A stretch of 64,000 nucleotides of DNA from Mesobacillus campisalis (GTDB lineage: Bacteria; Bacillota; Bacilli; Bacillales; Cytobacillaceae), in assembly GCF_000986785.1 (NCBI RefSeq), contig NZ_LAYY01000001.1:186001-250000 (forward strand). Reading direction: 5' to 3'. Positions 16,873 to 25,702 of the stretch are shown here, piece after piece. The translations under genes and the position numbers were made by a program. Every line of letters begins with the position of its first letter. Position 1 is the stretch's first letter. The notes below the pieces were generated by a model that saw only the letters and a program-made list of their open reading frames with translations, was not told where the DNA came from and searched no databases.

Positions 16873-17993
16873 TCCAGCACTTCCTCTAAATCATAAATAG
16901 TATTTACCTTACCCGATAATATAGTCATAACAAATGGACTTTCACTATGGATTTGGAATAGCGTCGGTCTTGCATCGTCGATTTCGGAACTAGAGATAAT
17001 CGTTTTAATCGCAAACAAGGGTTTCACAAAAGTGAAGTCAACGTGTTCATTAAAATAATTGTTTGCCTGTTGTTTCATATAGGGCCAGGAGCTCAAAGGT
17101 CGAACTGGGCAATCATTACAATTCTTCAAGTCGGCAGGGGTACAATCTTCTCTGAAATCCTGGCACTTAAATGTGGGTAATGGTTCATTGGAAGGACAAT
17201 GTGGCGTATATTTGACAGAAGATAAGGAATGAAATCCTGTTAATCCAAAAGGCATAACTGAAAGAAAAGGACCATCCATGATCGTTAACCCAACATTTTC
17301 AAGAAATTGATTAGGCTGTACAAGAATCATTTCGCATAACTCATATTTTAATGGAATGAAAGATAAGTTGAATTTATCCAAAATACTATTAGTGGAAGCA
17401 TAGGTCGCATTAAGGACGGCGGGGGTCGTGATGGAAAGATCATCATTAAACGAAAGTTTATATCGGCTATTGACAACCTCTGCCTCAATTAAGTTTAATC
17501 CCCACAATAAGGATACATGCTTTATTTGTTTTAGTTCTTCTATAAACCAATCCCTGATTTTTGCCGAATCAAATGAAAATTCCTCTGTTTCAAAAGCGGC
17601 TTCCACTCTCTTTTTATTAAAATAAATTTCAGGCTTTATGCTCTTTAACGGAATATCAATATAATCACAAAACTTTTCAAATTGGGTTGGACTTACTAAA
17701 GAATCAGCTTCGGATATCCCGTAAATTTTGGAAAACTTATTATTTATCGCAAATGAAAAATCATTACAAAACCTCTGGTAGTTCAAAGAAGATCTTATTG
17801 CTGTAGATATGCTTCTAGGATAATGATAACCTTTATGAATCCTTGCTTGATTAATATAGCTTGCCCTTTTAAAAGGAGAATCCTCAATATCGATTAAGGC
17901 TACATGATGGTTTTTTTTAGCCAATAAGAGGGCAGCATACATTCCAAATATACCTGAACCAAATATGACATAATCAAATTCCTTGTGTCCCAT
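16869..17993 (-). CDS. FAD-dependent oxidoreductase (DAO-like) of the glycan locus
   Basis: 374 residues from an ATG at 17993 with AAAGGAG upstream. The N-terminus FDYVIFGSGIFGMYAALLLAKK is a dinucleotide-binding fold with GxGxxG, and QARIHKGYHYPRS is a motif seen in flavoproteins of polysaccharide gene clusters, somewhat reminiscent of UDP-galactopyranose mutase. A cluster of four Cys (CQDFREDCTPADLKNCNDCP near residue 280-300) may bind a metal. No signal peptide. It is the first gene of a two-gene leftward unit, coupled to a membrane glycosyltransferase, so it most likely modifies a sugar nucleotide or lipid-linked sugar. Whether it oxidises the sugar or catalyses a mutase-type step cannot be read from sequence. 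Confidence 0.75.
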   Translation of the reverse strand: MGHKEFDYVIFGSGIFGMYAALLLAKKNHHVALIDIEDSPFKRASYINQARIHKGYHYPRSISTAIRSSLNYQRFCNDFSFAINNKFSKIYGISEADSLVSPTQFEKFCDYIDIPLKSIKPEIYFNKKRVEAAFETEEFSFDSAKIRDWFIEELKQIKHVSLLWGLNLIEAEVVNSRYKLSFNDDLSITTPAVLNATYASTNSILDKFNLSFIPLKYELCEMILVQPNQFLENVGLTIMDGPFLSVMPFGLTGFHSLSSVKYTPHCPSNEPLPTFKCQDFREDCTPADLKNCNDCPVRPLSSWPYMKQQANNYFNEHVDFTFVKPLFAIKTIISSSEIDDARPTLFQIHSESPFVMTILSGKVNTIYDLEEVLE

Positions 17994-18160
17994 TGATTCT
18001 CTCCTTTGCCGTTGGTGCCTTCATAGCCTCCTTTATTTCCACCTTCTTCAGCACACCATAATAAGGTCGATAAGATATATTATTAAAAGGCATTACATTC
18101 CGTTACGATAAATTATTTTGTGCATTTTAAAGTATTGAATAACCAAAAAGGAGGAACTGA

Positions 18161-18322
18161 TTAACTAATTCGAGAGAAAAAGGCGACATTGGAATTCCGC
18201 AGATCGTATTCACTGCTGCGAGGAATTATAATATCAGTGCACCCTTGCTCTTTAAACCGATTCACAACATAAGAACCGAGGAATCCCGCCCCTCCGGTAA
18301 CCAATATTCTTTTTCCCCTCAT
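18161..18322 (-). pseudogene. Remnant of a GDP-L-fucose-synthase-like epimerase gene
   Basis: An ATG at 18322 preceded by GGGAGGGG opens a 53-codon frame that begins [17 protein letters not shown] and continues [13 protein letters not shown], then a few non-matching residues and a stop at 18161. The TGGxGFLGS nucleotide-binding loop and the PRSxxYDLR strand are the N-terminal signature of GDP-L-fucose synthase and its relatives, which are normally about 310 residues long. Everything after residue 43 is missing. It keeps a good ribosome binding site, so the loss looks recent. Together with the broken manC gene at 28694 it indicates a former GDP-sugar branch. Confidence 0.7.
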
Positions 18323-18601
18323 AGATAATCCCCTCCCCCACTTTACAACTAGTCACAATTTATGCTGAACCGCTGAGGGAGTGCAGAAAGAATCAAAAGC
18401 AATGCACGAATTGCCGTTTTTATTTAGAATTTAAAAATTCTGCATTAAAGTGCCAAATAATAAAAAAATGAATATATTATCATTAGATTTTCAAAAAAAT
18501 TATTAGGCTATCCTGTATTCTCAAGGTGAATTTCCGGATTAATGTTGAGTATAGCGTACATTCTCAAGCACGAAATCGATATTAAATAATGAGGTGCTTT
18601 C

Positions 18602-19723
18602 ATGGATCAGTCTTTTGAAAAATTACCGCCTGAAGGTTATTACACTGATACGTTAGATTGGGTGGAAGAATTTGTTTCTGATAAGACAAAGATAAATGAT
18701 TATTATCGCGTTATTTATCCTGAGCACAAATTAGATTTAAAACTTCCGAAAGGAATAACCAATATTCCGCATCAAAGCTTTAACACCGAGTATTATGGTC
18801 AATTTTCAAAAGCATTTGTGGCTTTAATTCCCGAAGGGAGGATATGGGGGAACAATGGTTCAGTAATCAGTACCAATAACAAGCTTCTATGGGATGTATC
18901 GATGGAATGGAATGGTGAAATACCATCTAAACATTCTATTTTTATGGAGAAAAAACTACCTGGAATTGATTACCTGGATGAAACAGTGGCTGTCGTCTCT
19001 TTTATTGGCTGCCCAGGATTCTATCACTGGATGTTGGATTTATTACCACGTATTCATTTATTAAACCAAAGTGGCTATAAAATTGATAAGTATGTCGTTA
19101 ATCGGATGACTTCACCAGTACATGTAGAATCTTTACTGGCTTTAGGCATACCGAAAGAAAAAATTATTGAGACCCATGAAAACTTGCATCTTAAAGCAAA
19201 AAACGTAATTGTTACGTCCATTCCCCATAGAAATGGATATCCAAAATGGGCGGCAGATTTTCTTCATAAAGAGCTATTTCCTTCAAACAAAAGCGGAAAT
19301 GCTCCCAACAAGTCGTATGAAAGAGTTTATATTAGCCGTGAAGATGCACAGTTTCGAAATGTGATTAATGAGACTGAAGTATTGGAACTCTTGTCAAAAT
19401 ATAAATTCAAAAAAATAACACTTAGTAATAAAACATTGGAAAACCAGGCAGATATTTTCAGAGAAGCTAAAATTATAGTGGCTCCACATGGTGCTGGACT
19501 TTCAAATTTAGTATTTAGCGATAATTGCAAAGTGATTGAACTTTATTCTGAGCAATACGTGGCCCCGGTATTTTGGCTATTAAGTAATCATCGAAACCTG
19601 GATTATTATTCTCTTATTTGCAAAGGAGGATCACCCCCTTCACCTATAGATCGTGATGATCATATTCAGGTAAACATTGATGAGCTTAAGAAAATATTGA
19701 AAATTGCAAGTGTTAAAAAATAG
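18602..19723 (+). CDS. GT61-family glycosyltransferase (DUF563)
   Basis: 373 residues from an ATG at 18602 with GAGGTG upstream. The middle FIGCPGFYHWMLDLLPRIHLL and the C-terminal IIVAPHGAGLSNLVFSD (HGAGLSN at 296-302) are the defining motifs of family GT61, which includes plant xylosyltransferases and many bacterial polysaccharide enzymes. It is soluble. A GT4 gene follows after 14 nt, so the two form an operon ended by a strong terminator at 21034. It aligns with the second GT61 gene at 27314 along its length (shared FY-IIYP, GRVWG/GRIWG and HWM motifs), showing local duplication. Since GT61 contains xylosyltransferases and the locus can make UDP-xylose, xylose transfer is possible, but not shown. 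Confidence 0.88.
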   Translation: MDQSFEKLPPEGYYTDTLDWVEEFVSDKTKINDYYRVIYPEHKLDLKLPKGITNIPHQSFNTEYYGQFSKAFVALIPEGRIWGNNGSVISTNNKLLWDVSMEWNGEIPSKHSIFMEKKLPGIDYLDETVAVVSFIGCPGFYHWMLDLLPRIHLLNQSGYKIDKYVVNRMTSPVHVESLLALGIPKEKIIETHENLHLKAKNVIVTSIPHRNGYPKWAADFLHKELFPSNKSGNAPNKSYERVYISREDAQFRNVINETEVLELLSKYKFKKITLSNKTLENQADIFREAKIIVAPHGAGLSNLVFSDNCKVIELYSEQYVAPVFWLLSNHRNLDYYSLICKGGSPPSPIDRDDHIQVNIDELKKILKIASVKK

Positions 19724-19737
19724 AATACCTAGAGGGA

Positions 19738-20982
19738 GTGGTTATCATAAAAATTCTATATCTAATACATCAATTCTTCCCAGAAACATATACAGGAACA
19801 GAAAGTTTTTTGCTGAATCTTTCCAGTCAGGTAAAGGCAAACGGGCATGATGTGAAAATAATTACCCATAGTTTTCAACCCGAATCATACTTTGAGCACA
19901 CCTACGGGAACATTATGTACAAAGAGTTCCAATATAATGACCTTCCTATTATTGCTTATAAACATATCAATGATCCTGGTCCTGAAATTCTATATCAAGC
20001 CCTTGAAGATTCAAATATCTCAGAATTTGCAAACATGCTTTTTGAAAAGGAAAAGCCTGATATCGTTCATGTCTCACATTCAATGAGGATGGGAGAATTT
20101 CTTTCCACAGCAAAAAAATTGAACATACCTTACTTTATAACACTTACCGATTTCTTTTTTATGTGCCCAAAAGGTATATTTATGACAAATGAGGGTACTC
20201 CATGTACGGGGGCTAAGCAAGGGGATGCTTGCAAAACCTTTTGCCCTGAAATCAATAATGAATTTGTCAAATATCGTTACAACCAAGCTAAAAATTACTT
20301 ACTCTCAGCTAGAGAAGTGATTGCCCCCTCCTTCTTTTTGGCAAATATGTTCAAAGATGAATATCCTGAATTAGACATAAAAATTATTAATTACGGCATT
20401 AATCTTAACAAATGCCAGCAGAATGAAACCTCTTATACTAAAGACCATAAATTAACGTTTTGCTATGCGGGGAGCCATAATTACCATAAAGGAGTACATG
20501 TCTTAATAAAAGCATTTTTAAACAGCAAAGTAAAAGATGCAAAATTAAAAATCTATGGATCCGGAAATGTCGAATCTTATAATGCTCTACTTAGGAAAAA
20601 AGCCAATAAAAATAGTAATATCGAATTTTGCGGAGTTTATGATGAAAAGGATGTTGGGACAATCTTCAGTGAGGTAGATGTACTCATTGTTCCATCAATC
20701 TGGCATGAAAATTGTCCTTTCGTTATTTACGAAGCACTAGCCTGTGGATTGCCTGTAATTGCTTCGGATGTTGGGGGTATCACTGAAATCATTAGTCACA
20801 GGAAGAATGGGTTTACCTTTCCAAGAGGTGATTCAAAGAGGCTTGCCAGAATTGCAAGAAAATTAATCAGTAATCCCGAGATTTTAAATGCAATAAAGGA
20901 AAATTTAAAAAGAGGAAAAGTTAATACAGTTCAAGATGAAGCTAGCGAATATTTAAAACTTTATCATGCCACAAAACAATAA
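19738..20982 (+). CDS. GT4-family glycosyltransferase
   Basis: GT-B fold enzyme of about 411-414 residues. The N-terminal domain begins KILYLIHQFFPETYTGTE; the C-terminal domain has FCYAGSHNYHKGVHVLIKAF and the nucleotide-sugar-binding HENCPFVIYEALACGLPVIA (E-x7-E type) followed by SDVGGITEII. The start is ambiguous: GTG 19738 touches the GAGGGAG ribosome binding site, whereas the codon at ideal distance, 19747, is ATA where homologues of this fold usually have the initiator before KILYL. Cotranscribed with the GT61 gene. Two short Cys-containing segments (FFMCPKGIFM and CKTFCPE) around residues 140-165 are common in one GT4 subgroup. Confidence 0.87.
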   Translation: MVIIKILYLIHQFFPETYTGTESFLLNLSSQVKANGHDVKIITHSFQPESYFEHTYGNIMYKEFQYNDLPIIAYKHINDPGPEILYQALEDSNISEFANMLFEKEKPDIVHVSHSMRMGEFLSTAKKLNIPYFITLTDFFFMCPKGIFMTNEGTPCTGAKQGDACKTFCPEINNEFVKYRYNQAKNYLLSAREVIAPSFFLANMFKDEYPELDIKIINYGINLNKCQQNETSYTKDHKLTFCYAGSHNYHKGVHVLIKAFLNSKVKDAKLKIYGSGNVESYNALLRKKANKNSNIEFCGVYDEKDVGTIFSEVDVLIVPSIWHENCPFVIYEALACGLPVIASDVGGITEIISHRKNGFTFPRGDSKRLARIARKLISNPEILNAIKENLKRGKVNTVQDEASEYLKLYHATKQ

Positions 20983-21033
20983 TTGAGAAAATTTCCAGAA
21001 AACCAAAGTGAGGCCGTCTAATTTGCTGATAAA

Positions 21034-21080
21034 AAAAGCACTTGAGAAAAAACGATTGTTTCTCAAGTGCTTTTCTTTTT
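21034..21080. terminator. Strong Rho-independent terminator (GT61-GT4 operon)
   Basis: AAAAGCACTTGAGAAA (21034-21049) pairs with TTTCTCAAGTGCTTTT (21059-21074), then CTTTTTATTT. The 5' side is A-rich, so it can also stop leftward transcription. Confidence 0.9.
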
Positions 21081-21169
21081 ATTTATCAGCGCATACTTCT
21101 GCTTTCTCTTGACATTCAATTCGGGCTGTTTCATGTCCTCGAAAATTCTTCTAACAGGAATGCCGCCAA

Positions 21170-21946
21170 TTAAGAAGTTCTTTTCGATCTCTCGAGTTGG
21201 ATAAATTCCTTAAGGTCTTTGAGAACCGCTTCCTTTAAATATAAATATCCATTCTTTCCTCCAAAAGCAGGGAAATGCATACTTTTCACATTATAAATCG
21301 CTGGCTTTCTCACCGTTATATGCTGGAAATCAAAATCAAGGCATTCCTTTGCTACCAATTGTGCAGATAGGGGTTCTGTCGTAATGTTTAGTAACTTGAG
21401 TTGATGATTCTCTGCTATTTGAATATCCTTGTAAAGATTTCCTAGATTGTAAAATTGGTATATACTGTCTTTATGTGTCCATTCCAGACAATGGTTATGA
21501 ATTAAATCAAATATGAAGTTCTTTTTTAGCCCATGCCCAAATAAAGCCGGCAACCGGATAATTAAATGATTAGCAAATTTATTTTGCACAAATTCCTCGA
21601 GATATCTCCTATGCCTCCCATATGGAATTAAATCTTCCAATAAAATTGGAGATGTTTCATTCACATCCAAGGGACTTTGATACACATCTACTGTGGAAAT
21701 TAATATAAACTTGTTGGCTTTAATCGACTGAAGGTTCGCAGTTAGACTCTTAATATTTTGGAAATCTTTTGCTGGTTCTTTATTAGCTTTCCATTTAACA
21801 CCCGAAGCACCAGCACATATTATATATTCAAATTCGTTCTCTCGAACTTCAGATATATTTTTAGAATTATATAGCCTGTCAAATCGGGTTTGTTTTAAAA
21901 GGTTTCCTCCAACCAATCCTGTGTTTCCTATTAAGGCTCTCACCAA
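21170..21946 (-). CDS. Short NAD(P)-dependent epimerase/dehydratase-like (SDR) protein
   Basis: 258 residues from a TTG at 21946 (or the next codon GTG) with AGGGATG upstream. The N-terminus VRALIGNTGLVGGNLL gives the Rossmann GxxGxxG, ILISTVDVYQSP has the catalytic Ser strand, and the Tyr motif is YGRHR, with Arg in place of the usual Lys of YxxxK. It is also shorter than typical extended SDRs and lacks a clear NDP-sugar-binding tail. It may therefore have a different chemistry or be a binding protein. A glycosyltransferase gene ends 74 nt upstream, so the two are probably cotranscribed. Confidence 0.72.
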   Translation of the reverse strand: MVRALIGNTGLVGGNLLKQTRFDRLYNSKNISEVRENEFEYIICAGASGVKWKANKEPAKDFQNIKSLTANLQSIKANKFILISTVDVYQSPLDVNETSPILLEDLIPYGRHRRYLEEFVQNKFANHLIIRLPALFGHGLKKNFIFDLIHNHCLEWTHKDSIYQFYNLGNLYKDIQIAENHQLKLLNITTEPLSAQLVAKECLDFDFQHITVRKPAIYNVKSMHFPAFGGKNGYLYLKEAVLKDLKEFIQLERSKRTS

Positions 21947-22020
21947 ATGATCACATCCCTAACCATTGTAAATGAAATTTTTTGGTCCTATTATAGGTTT
22001 CATATTTTTTCGGGAGGTGG

Positions 22021-22734
22021 TTAAACGGAATCCTTCCGTTCTTTGATAAGTTTGAGCATAGCCTCTCTATCACCACTGGCTTGAAAATACCTACCAAACA
22101 ATTCCATGTTCGCTTCTTTATTCGGAGCATTTGACCAATCGGTTCGTGGATGCCATAAATGAATGACATCTCTATCAAGTTTTATATAATTTCCGCATAA
22201 TGTTTCTAATGCCAATACAAAAGCATCATCGTCACCACCCCATCCTACAAACCGTTCATCAGGGCCACCAGAGCTGATATAAGTATCTCGGCTCATCACC
22301 ATAAGTTTTCCAGCAAATCGCTCATAATAATTATCAACATAATAATGATCGATAGGTGTATTTAAAGGCCAACTGGGTTCCGTCTGCAACAACCTATCTG
22401 TATTATCCTGATGTAAATTAATTACACTTCGAAAAGGAATCACCCACGGATAATTGTCTAACAAATGAACAGCCTCCTGGATAATATCCGGGTTATAAAT
22501 TACATCACCATCTGCTAGTACAAATATATCCCTTGTAGCTTTTTTGGCAGCATTATTAAAGGCTTGAGATCGATTAAAAGGACTGCTTTGAGACATCCCA
22601 ATACATAATTCGGCATCTGGCATTACTACCTCGTAATATTTTTTAATCCAGTTGAAGGAAATATCCCTTTCACCATTATCAGATTGATACGGAACTAGAA
22701 TCGATATCTCCTTCATAAACGATGTCCTGTGCAT
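22021..22734 (-). CDS. GT2/GT27-like glycosyltransferase
   Basis: 237 residues if started at the ATG 22734 (AAAGGATGG 6-7 nt upstream); ATGs at 22716 and further up are alternatives. Motifs: ISILVPYQSDNGERD, NRSQAFNNAAKKA, IFVLADGDVIYNP (DGD as DXD) and FVGWGGDDDAFVLALETL, the GWGGxD motif of galactosyl- and N-acetylgalactosaminyltransferases of the chondroitin-synthase and GT27 type. Soluble, single domain. It lies upstream of the short SDR gene on the minus strand and is divergent from galE, which makes the likely donor UDP-galactose; that pairing is an inference from context. Confidence 0.83.
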   Translation of the reverse strand: MHRTSFMKEISILVPYQSDNGERDISFNWIKKYYEVVMPDAELCIGMSQSSPFNRSQAFNNAAKKATRDIFVLADGDVIYNPDIIQEAVHLLDNYPWVIPFRSVINLHQDNTDRLLQTEPSWPLNTPIDHYYVDNYYERFAGKLMVMSRDTYISSGGPDERFVGWGGDDDAFVLALETLCGNYIKLDRDVIHLWHPRTDWSNAPNKEANMELFGRYFQASGDREAMLKLIKERKDSV

Positions 22735-22993
22735 TTTATTCCATCCTTTCATTAGGATATTATTAACAGATTTGTACATTGTTTATTTTTGGTTACGCTG
22801 AAGGGAAGTTACTTATTAATGACAACACATACAAAAGGTGTAGTCATTAAATCACCTCCTGCATATAATCCCAGTGATTACATTCTTAAATAAATTATTC
22901 TCTCCCTTAGAAATAATGCTTGTAATTAAGAAAGCTTTAAGGAACTGAACGGAATTGCGTAATCATCTTTACTTAAAGAAAGGGGAATTTTCC

Positions 22994-23980
22994 ATGATCC
23001 TTATAACAGGTGGTGCAGGTTACATTGGCAGCCATGTCGCCAGAGACCTTCTCGATAGAGGATATGAGGTAGCTATCCTGGACAATTTATCAACGGGCCA
23101 TTTAGACGCTGTTGATAAACGTGCTACTTTCATTTTTGGAGATATGGGCGATTTACATTTACTTGACCAAGTTTTTAAAAGATTACCTATACATGCAGTT
23201 ATGCATTTTTCCGCAAACTGTTTGGTTGGGGAATCTGTGAAATTACCCTTGAAATACTATGAGAATAATGTTGGGAAATCTATTAACCTTCTTAATAAAA
23301 TGATTGAGTATAATATTCAGCATTTGATATTTTCTTCTACGTGTGCGACCTACGGGATCCCAACGGAATCTTTACTTACAGAAGACCTTCCTACTGACCC
23401 CATTAATCCTTATGGCCACTCAAAGCGAATGATTGAAATGATTTTAAAGGATTTATTTCAAGTTTATGGTTTGAATTTTGTCATACTAAGATACTTTAAT
23501 GTCGGAGGTGCACATGTTTCAGGGGAAATTGGTGAAGATCATAATCCTGAGACTCACTTAATACCAAATGTTTTGAAGCATCTTCAAGGAAAAACGAAAT
23601 ATATAGAAATTTATGGCGATAATTATCCAACTCCAGATGGTACATGTATCAGGGACTATATCCATGTTTCTGATCTTTCCAATGCCCATATCTTTGCCCT
23701 AGAATACTTGGGTAGGAATCAGCATTGTACGGAGATTTTTAACCTTGGAAGTGAAGCTGGGTATTCCGTTCTCGAGGTGGTTAAGGCTAGTGAAGAGATT
23801 GCAAACAAACAAGCTTTGATCCGTTATCAAGAACGGCGGCCAGGTGACCCTCCAATTTTGGTGGCTTCCTCAGATAAAGCAAAAAAATTATTAGGATGGA
23901 CTCCAAAGCTTAAGTTAGAACAAATCATCCAATCTGCATGGAATTGGCATCAAAAGCACCCTGATGGATTTAACAAATGA
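22994..23980 (+). CDS. galE: UDP-glucose 4-epimerase
   Basis: 328 residues from ATG 22994, preceded by AAAGGGG; the frame is open 13 codons further up without a ribosome binding site. ILITGGAGYIGSH is the NAD site, IFSSTCATYG gives the active-site Ser/Thr strand, and NPYGHSKRMIE has the catalytic YxxxK. RYFNVGGAHVSGEIGEDHNPE and YGDNYPTPDGTCIRDYIHV are GalE-specific substrate segments. It interconverts UDP-glucose and UDP-galactose (or the GlcNAc/GalNAc pair) in the cytosol. Alone in its unit, followed by a 13-bp hairpin. It supplies galactose to neighbouring glycosyltransferases. Confidence 0.94.
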   Translation: MILITGGAGYIGSHVARDLLDRGYEVAILDNLSTGHLDAVDKRATFIFGDMGDLHLLDQVFKRLPIHAVMHFSANCLVGESVKLPLKYYENNVGKSINLLNKMIEYNIQHLIFSSTCATYGIPTESLLTEDLPTDPINPYGHSKRMIEMILKDLFQVYGLNFVILRYFNVGGAHVSGEIGEDHNPETHLIPNVLKHLQGKTKYIEIYGDNYPTPDGTCIRDYIHVSDLSNAHIFALEYLGRNQHCTEIFNLGSEAGYSVLEVVKASEEIANKQALIRYQERRPGDPPILVASSDKAKKLLGWTPKLKLEQIIQSAWNWHQKHPDGFNK

Positions 23981-24010
23981 GTTTTTTAACAATAATGTTT
24001 TAGAAAATTT

Positions 24011-24044
24011 CAGCCATACTCATTAACTATGATGAGTATGGCTG
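24011..24044. terminator. 13-bp hairpin between galE and UXS genes (possible terminator)
   Basis: CAGCCATACTCAT (24011-24023) pairs perfectly with ATGAGTATGGCTG (24032-24044) around an 8-nt loop. No T-tract follows on either strand, so it may be a weak terminator or RNA 3'-end protector between convergent genes. Confidence 0.5.
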
Positions 24045-24069
24045 CTAATTATAAAATAGTGGATCCGAA

Positions 24070-25032
24070 CTAAACGTTATTAATGCGCATTTTTGCTTTG
24101 TACTTCTTAATAGTCTCCTCAAGCCCTTCTTCAATTGAAATTCTAGGCTCCCACCCAAGTAGTTCTTTCGCTTTTGATATATCCGGACGTCGCATTTTAG
24201 GGTCATCTTTTGGTAGTGGTAAAAAGGTGATTGGGCTTTTTGAATCAGTTAACCTTTTTATTAAATGTGCCAACTCAAGAATATGGTATTCCATCGGATT
24301 GCCTATGTTTATTAATTCACCGTTTGCTTCATCTTTGTCCATTAGAAGCTTAAGAGCCCGAATCGTATCAGATACGTAGCAGAACGACCTTGTTTGTTTA
24401 CCATCACCATACACTGTTATGGCATCCCCGCTTAAAGCTTGAGAAATGAAATTGGATATAACCCGCCCATCATCATTGGCCAGACCTGCAGAATACGTAT
24501 TAAAGATTCTAGCTACCTTCACCTTTACACCGTAAACAGAATAATACAGGTAGCACAACACTTCACCTAATCTTTTTGCTTCATCATAACAGGCGCGTGG
24601 TCCCCAGGTATTCACGTTACCCTTATATTCCTCTGTTTGGGGATGAACCTCTGGATCTCCATATACTTCACTTGTACTTGTAAAGACAATACTGGCTTTG
24701 TTGCTTTTAGCAATTTCAAGCATATTTTTTGTCCCAATAGTATTAACATTTATGGTTTCAAAGGGGTATTTTTGATAGAGTTTAGGAGAAGCTGGACTTG
24801 CGAGATGATAAATCTGGTCTACATCTTTAAACAAAGGGTTGAGAGGGAAATCATTAGAGCATACGTCATCTTGAATAAACGTAAACCCATTGTTATGAAT
24901 ATCCTTAATGTTTTCTAATTTCCCTGAAATTAGGTTATCTATTCCAATAACCAAATGGCCATCTTCTAATAGTGTTTCTGCTAAATGAGTCCCCAGGAAT
25001 CCTGCCACCCCGGAGATAATAACCTTTTTCAA
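24070..25032 (-). CDS. UDP-glucuronate decarboxylase (UDP-xylose synthase)
   Basis: 320 residues from a TTG at 25032 with GGGAGGTG 5 nt upstream. SGVAGFLGTHLAE is the NAD site, YHLASPASPKLYQKYP and TSTSEVYGDPEVHPQ followed by GPRACYDEAKRLGE (YxxxK) are the characteristic segments of UXS enzymes, and ARIFNTYSAG and YGDGKQTRSFCYV complete the match. It converts UDP-glucuronate to UDP-xylose and CO2 with bound NAD. The substrate comes from ugd at 13220. The local glycosyltransferases of families GT61 and GT34/8-like are plausible users of UDP-xylose. Relatives that make UDP-apiose or epimerise exist, but the residues seen favour the decarboxylase. Confidence 0.88.
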   Translation of the reverse strand: MKKVIISGVAGFLGTHLAETLLEDGHLVIGIDNLISGKLENIKDIHNNGFTFIQDDVCSNDFPLNPLFKDVDQIYHLASPASPKLYQKYPFETINVNTIGTKNMLEIAKSNKASIVFTSTSEVYGDPEVHPQTEEYKGNVNTWGPRACYDEAKRLGEVLCYLYYSVYGVKVKVARIFNTYSAGLANDDGRVISNFISQALSGDAITVYGDGKQTRSFCYVSDTIRALKLLMDKDEANGELINIGNPMEYHILELAHLIKRLTDSKSPITFLPLPKDDPKMRRPDISKAKELLGWEPRISIEEGLEETIKKYKAKMRINNV

Positions 25033-25333
25033 AATTACACCTCCCTGACTTTTGGTGATTTTTAAACATACTATGCATTAAAAAGCCCTGCTGTATAGGC
25101 TTAAAACCCTTAAGGAATTAAATTTAAAACTTCGTTTTATACTCCTCCTATCACCAAGTTATCTCTTTCGTAATTTATCTAATTCATTGCTTGAAAGGTT
25201 CAGGAATTTTTGTAAAAAGGCCATTGAATACTCTTTAATTTTATTTAGGCTAATAATTTTGGTGAATCGCCCTCTCATTTCCAGGTGAAATGAATAAAGT
25301 GTATAAAGAATAAATTATGTGAGGGGTGAAACT
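25033..25333. other. Divergent intergenic region, no gene seen
   Basis: 300 nt between the leftward UXS gene and the rightward small coat-like gene. It is AT-rich and should contain both promoters. GGCGATTCACC-type short repeats are present but no convincing sigma-A or sigma-K pair, riboswitch or open frame with a ribosome binding site was found. Confidence 0.5.
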
Positions 25334-25606
25334 GTGGGACATCGCCATGATAAAAAATGTTGTCACTGTAAAGATGACTGTAAAAAGGACTGTTTATGTA
25401 AAATTTTGAAGAAGTTCGAAGGTAATGATGTTACCCTCAAAACAAAATCCGGGGATATGATCACTGGAGAATTACAAAAAGTAACGAAGGACTGTTGCGT
25501 TAAAATTGTTGAACCAGATATGATTACTCCATTTGTCAATGAACAACTGACAGTTATTCGTTGTAAGGACATTGAACACTTTTCTATAGACTTGTTATTC
25601 GATTAA
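25334..25606 (+). CDS. Small Cys-rich protein with Sm-like beta domain, coat-protein-like
   Basis: 90 residues from GTG 25334, with AGGGGTG at 25322-25328; the earlier in-frame GTG at 25319 lies within the ribosome binding site. The first 25 residues are rich in Cys, Lys and His (KKCCHCKDDCKKDCLCK), followed by a predicted five-strand domain: VTLKTKSGDMITGELQKV and VIRCKDIEHFSIDL. This resembles small spore-coat or exosporium proteins of bacilli with a DUF2642/LSm-like core. The Cys-rich head could form disulfide cross-links or bind metal. Its place among spore-glycan genes fits a structural coat protein, maybe the protein to which glycans attach. Assignment is by resemblance only. Confidence 0.65.
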   Translation: MGHRHDKKCCHCKDDCKKDCLCKILKKFEGNDVTLKTKSGDMITGELQKVTKDCCVKIVEPDMITPFVNEQLTVIRCKDIEHFSIDLLFD

Positions 25607-25651
25607 CAGTAATCTCCTCTATAGCAGCAGGAAATTGGCATAAAGTGTTAG

Positions 25652-25702
25652 GAAAGGAAGATATTAACAATATATTCATCCGTCTTCCTTTCTAATTTTT
25701 TT
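25652..25702 (+). terminator. Rho-independent terminator after the small Cys-rich gene
   Basis: GAAAGGAAGA (25652-25661) pairs with TCTTCCTTTC (25683-25692), loop 21 nt, then TAATTTTTTTC. The 3' arm overlaps the last codon of the convergent gene. Confidence 0.7.
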
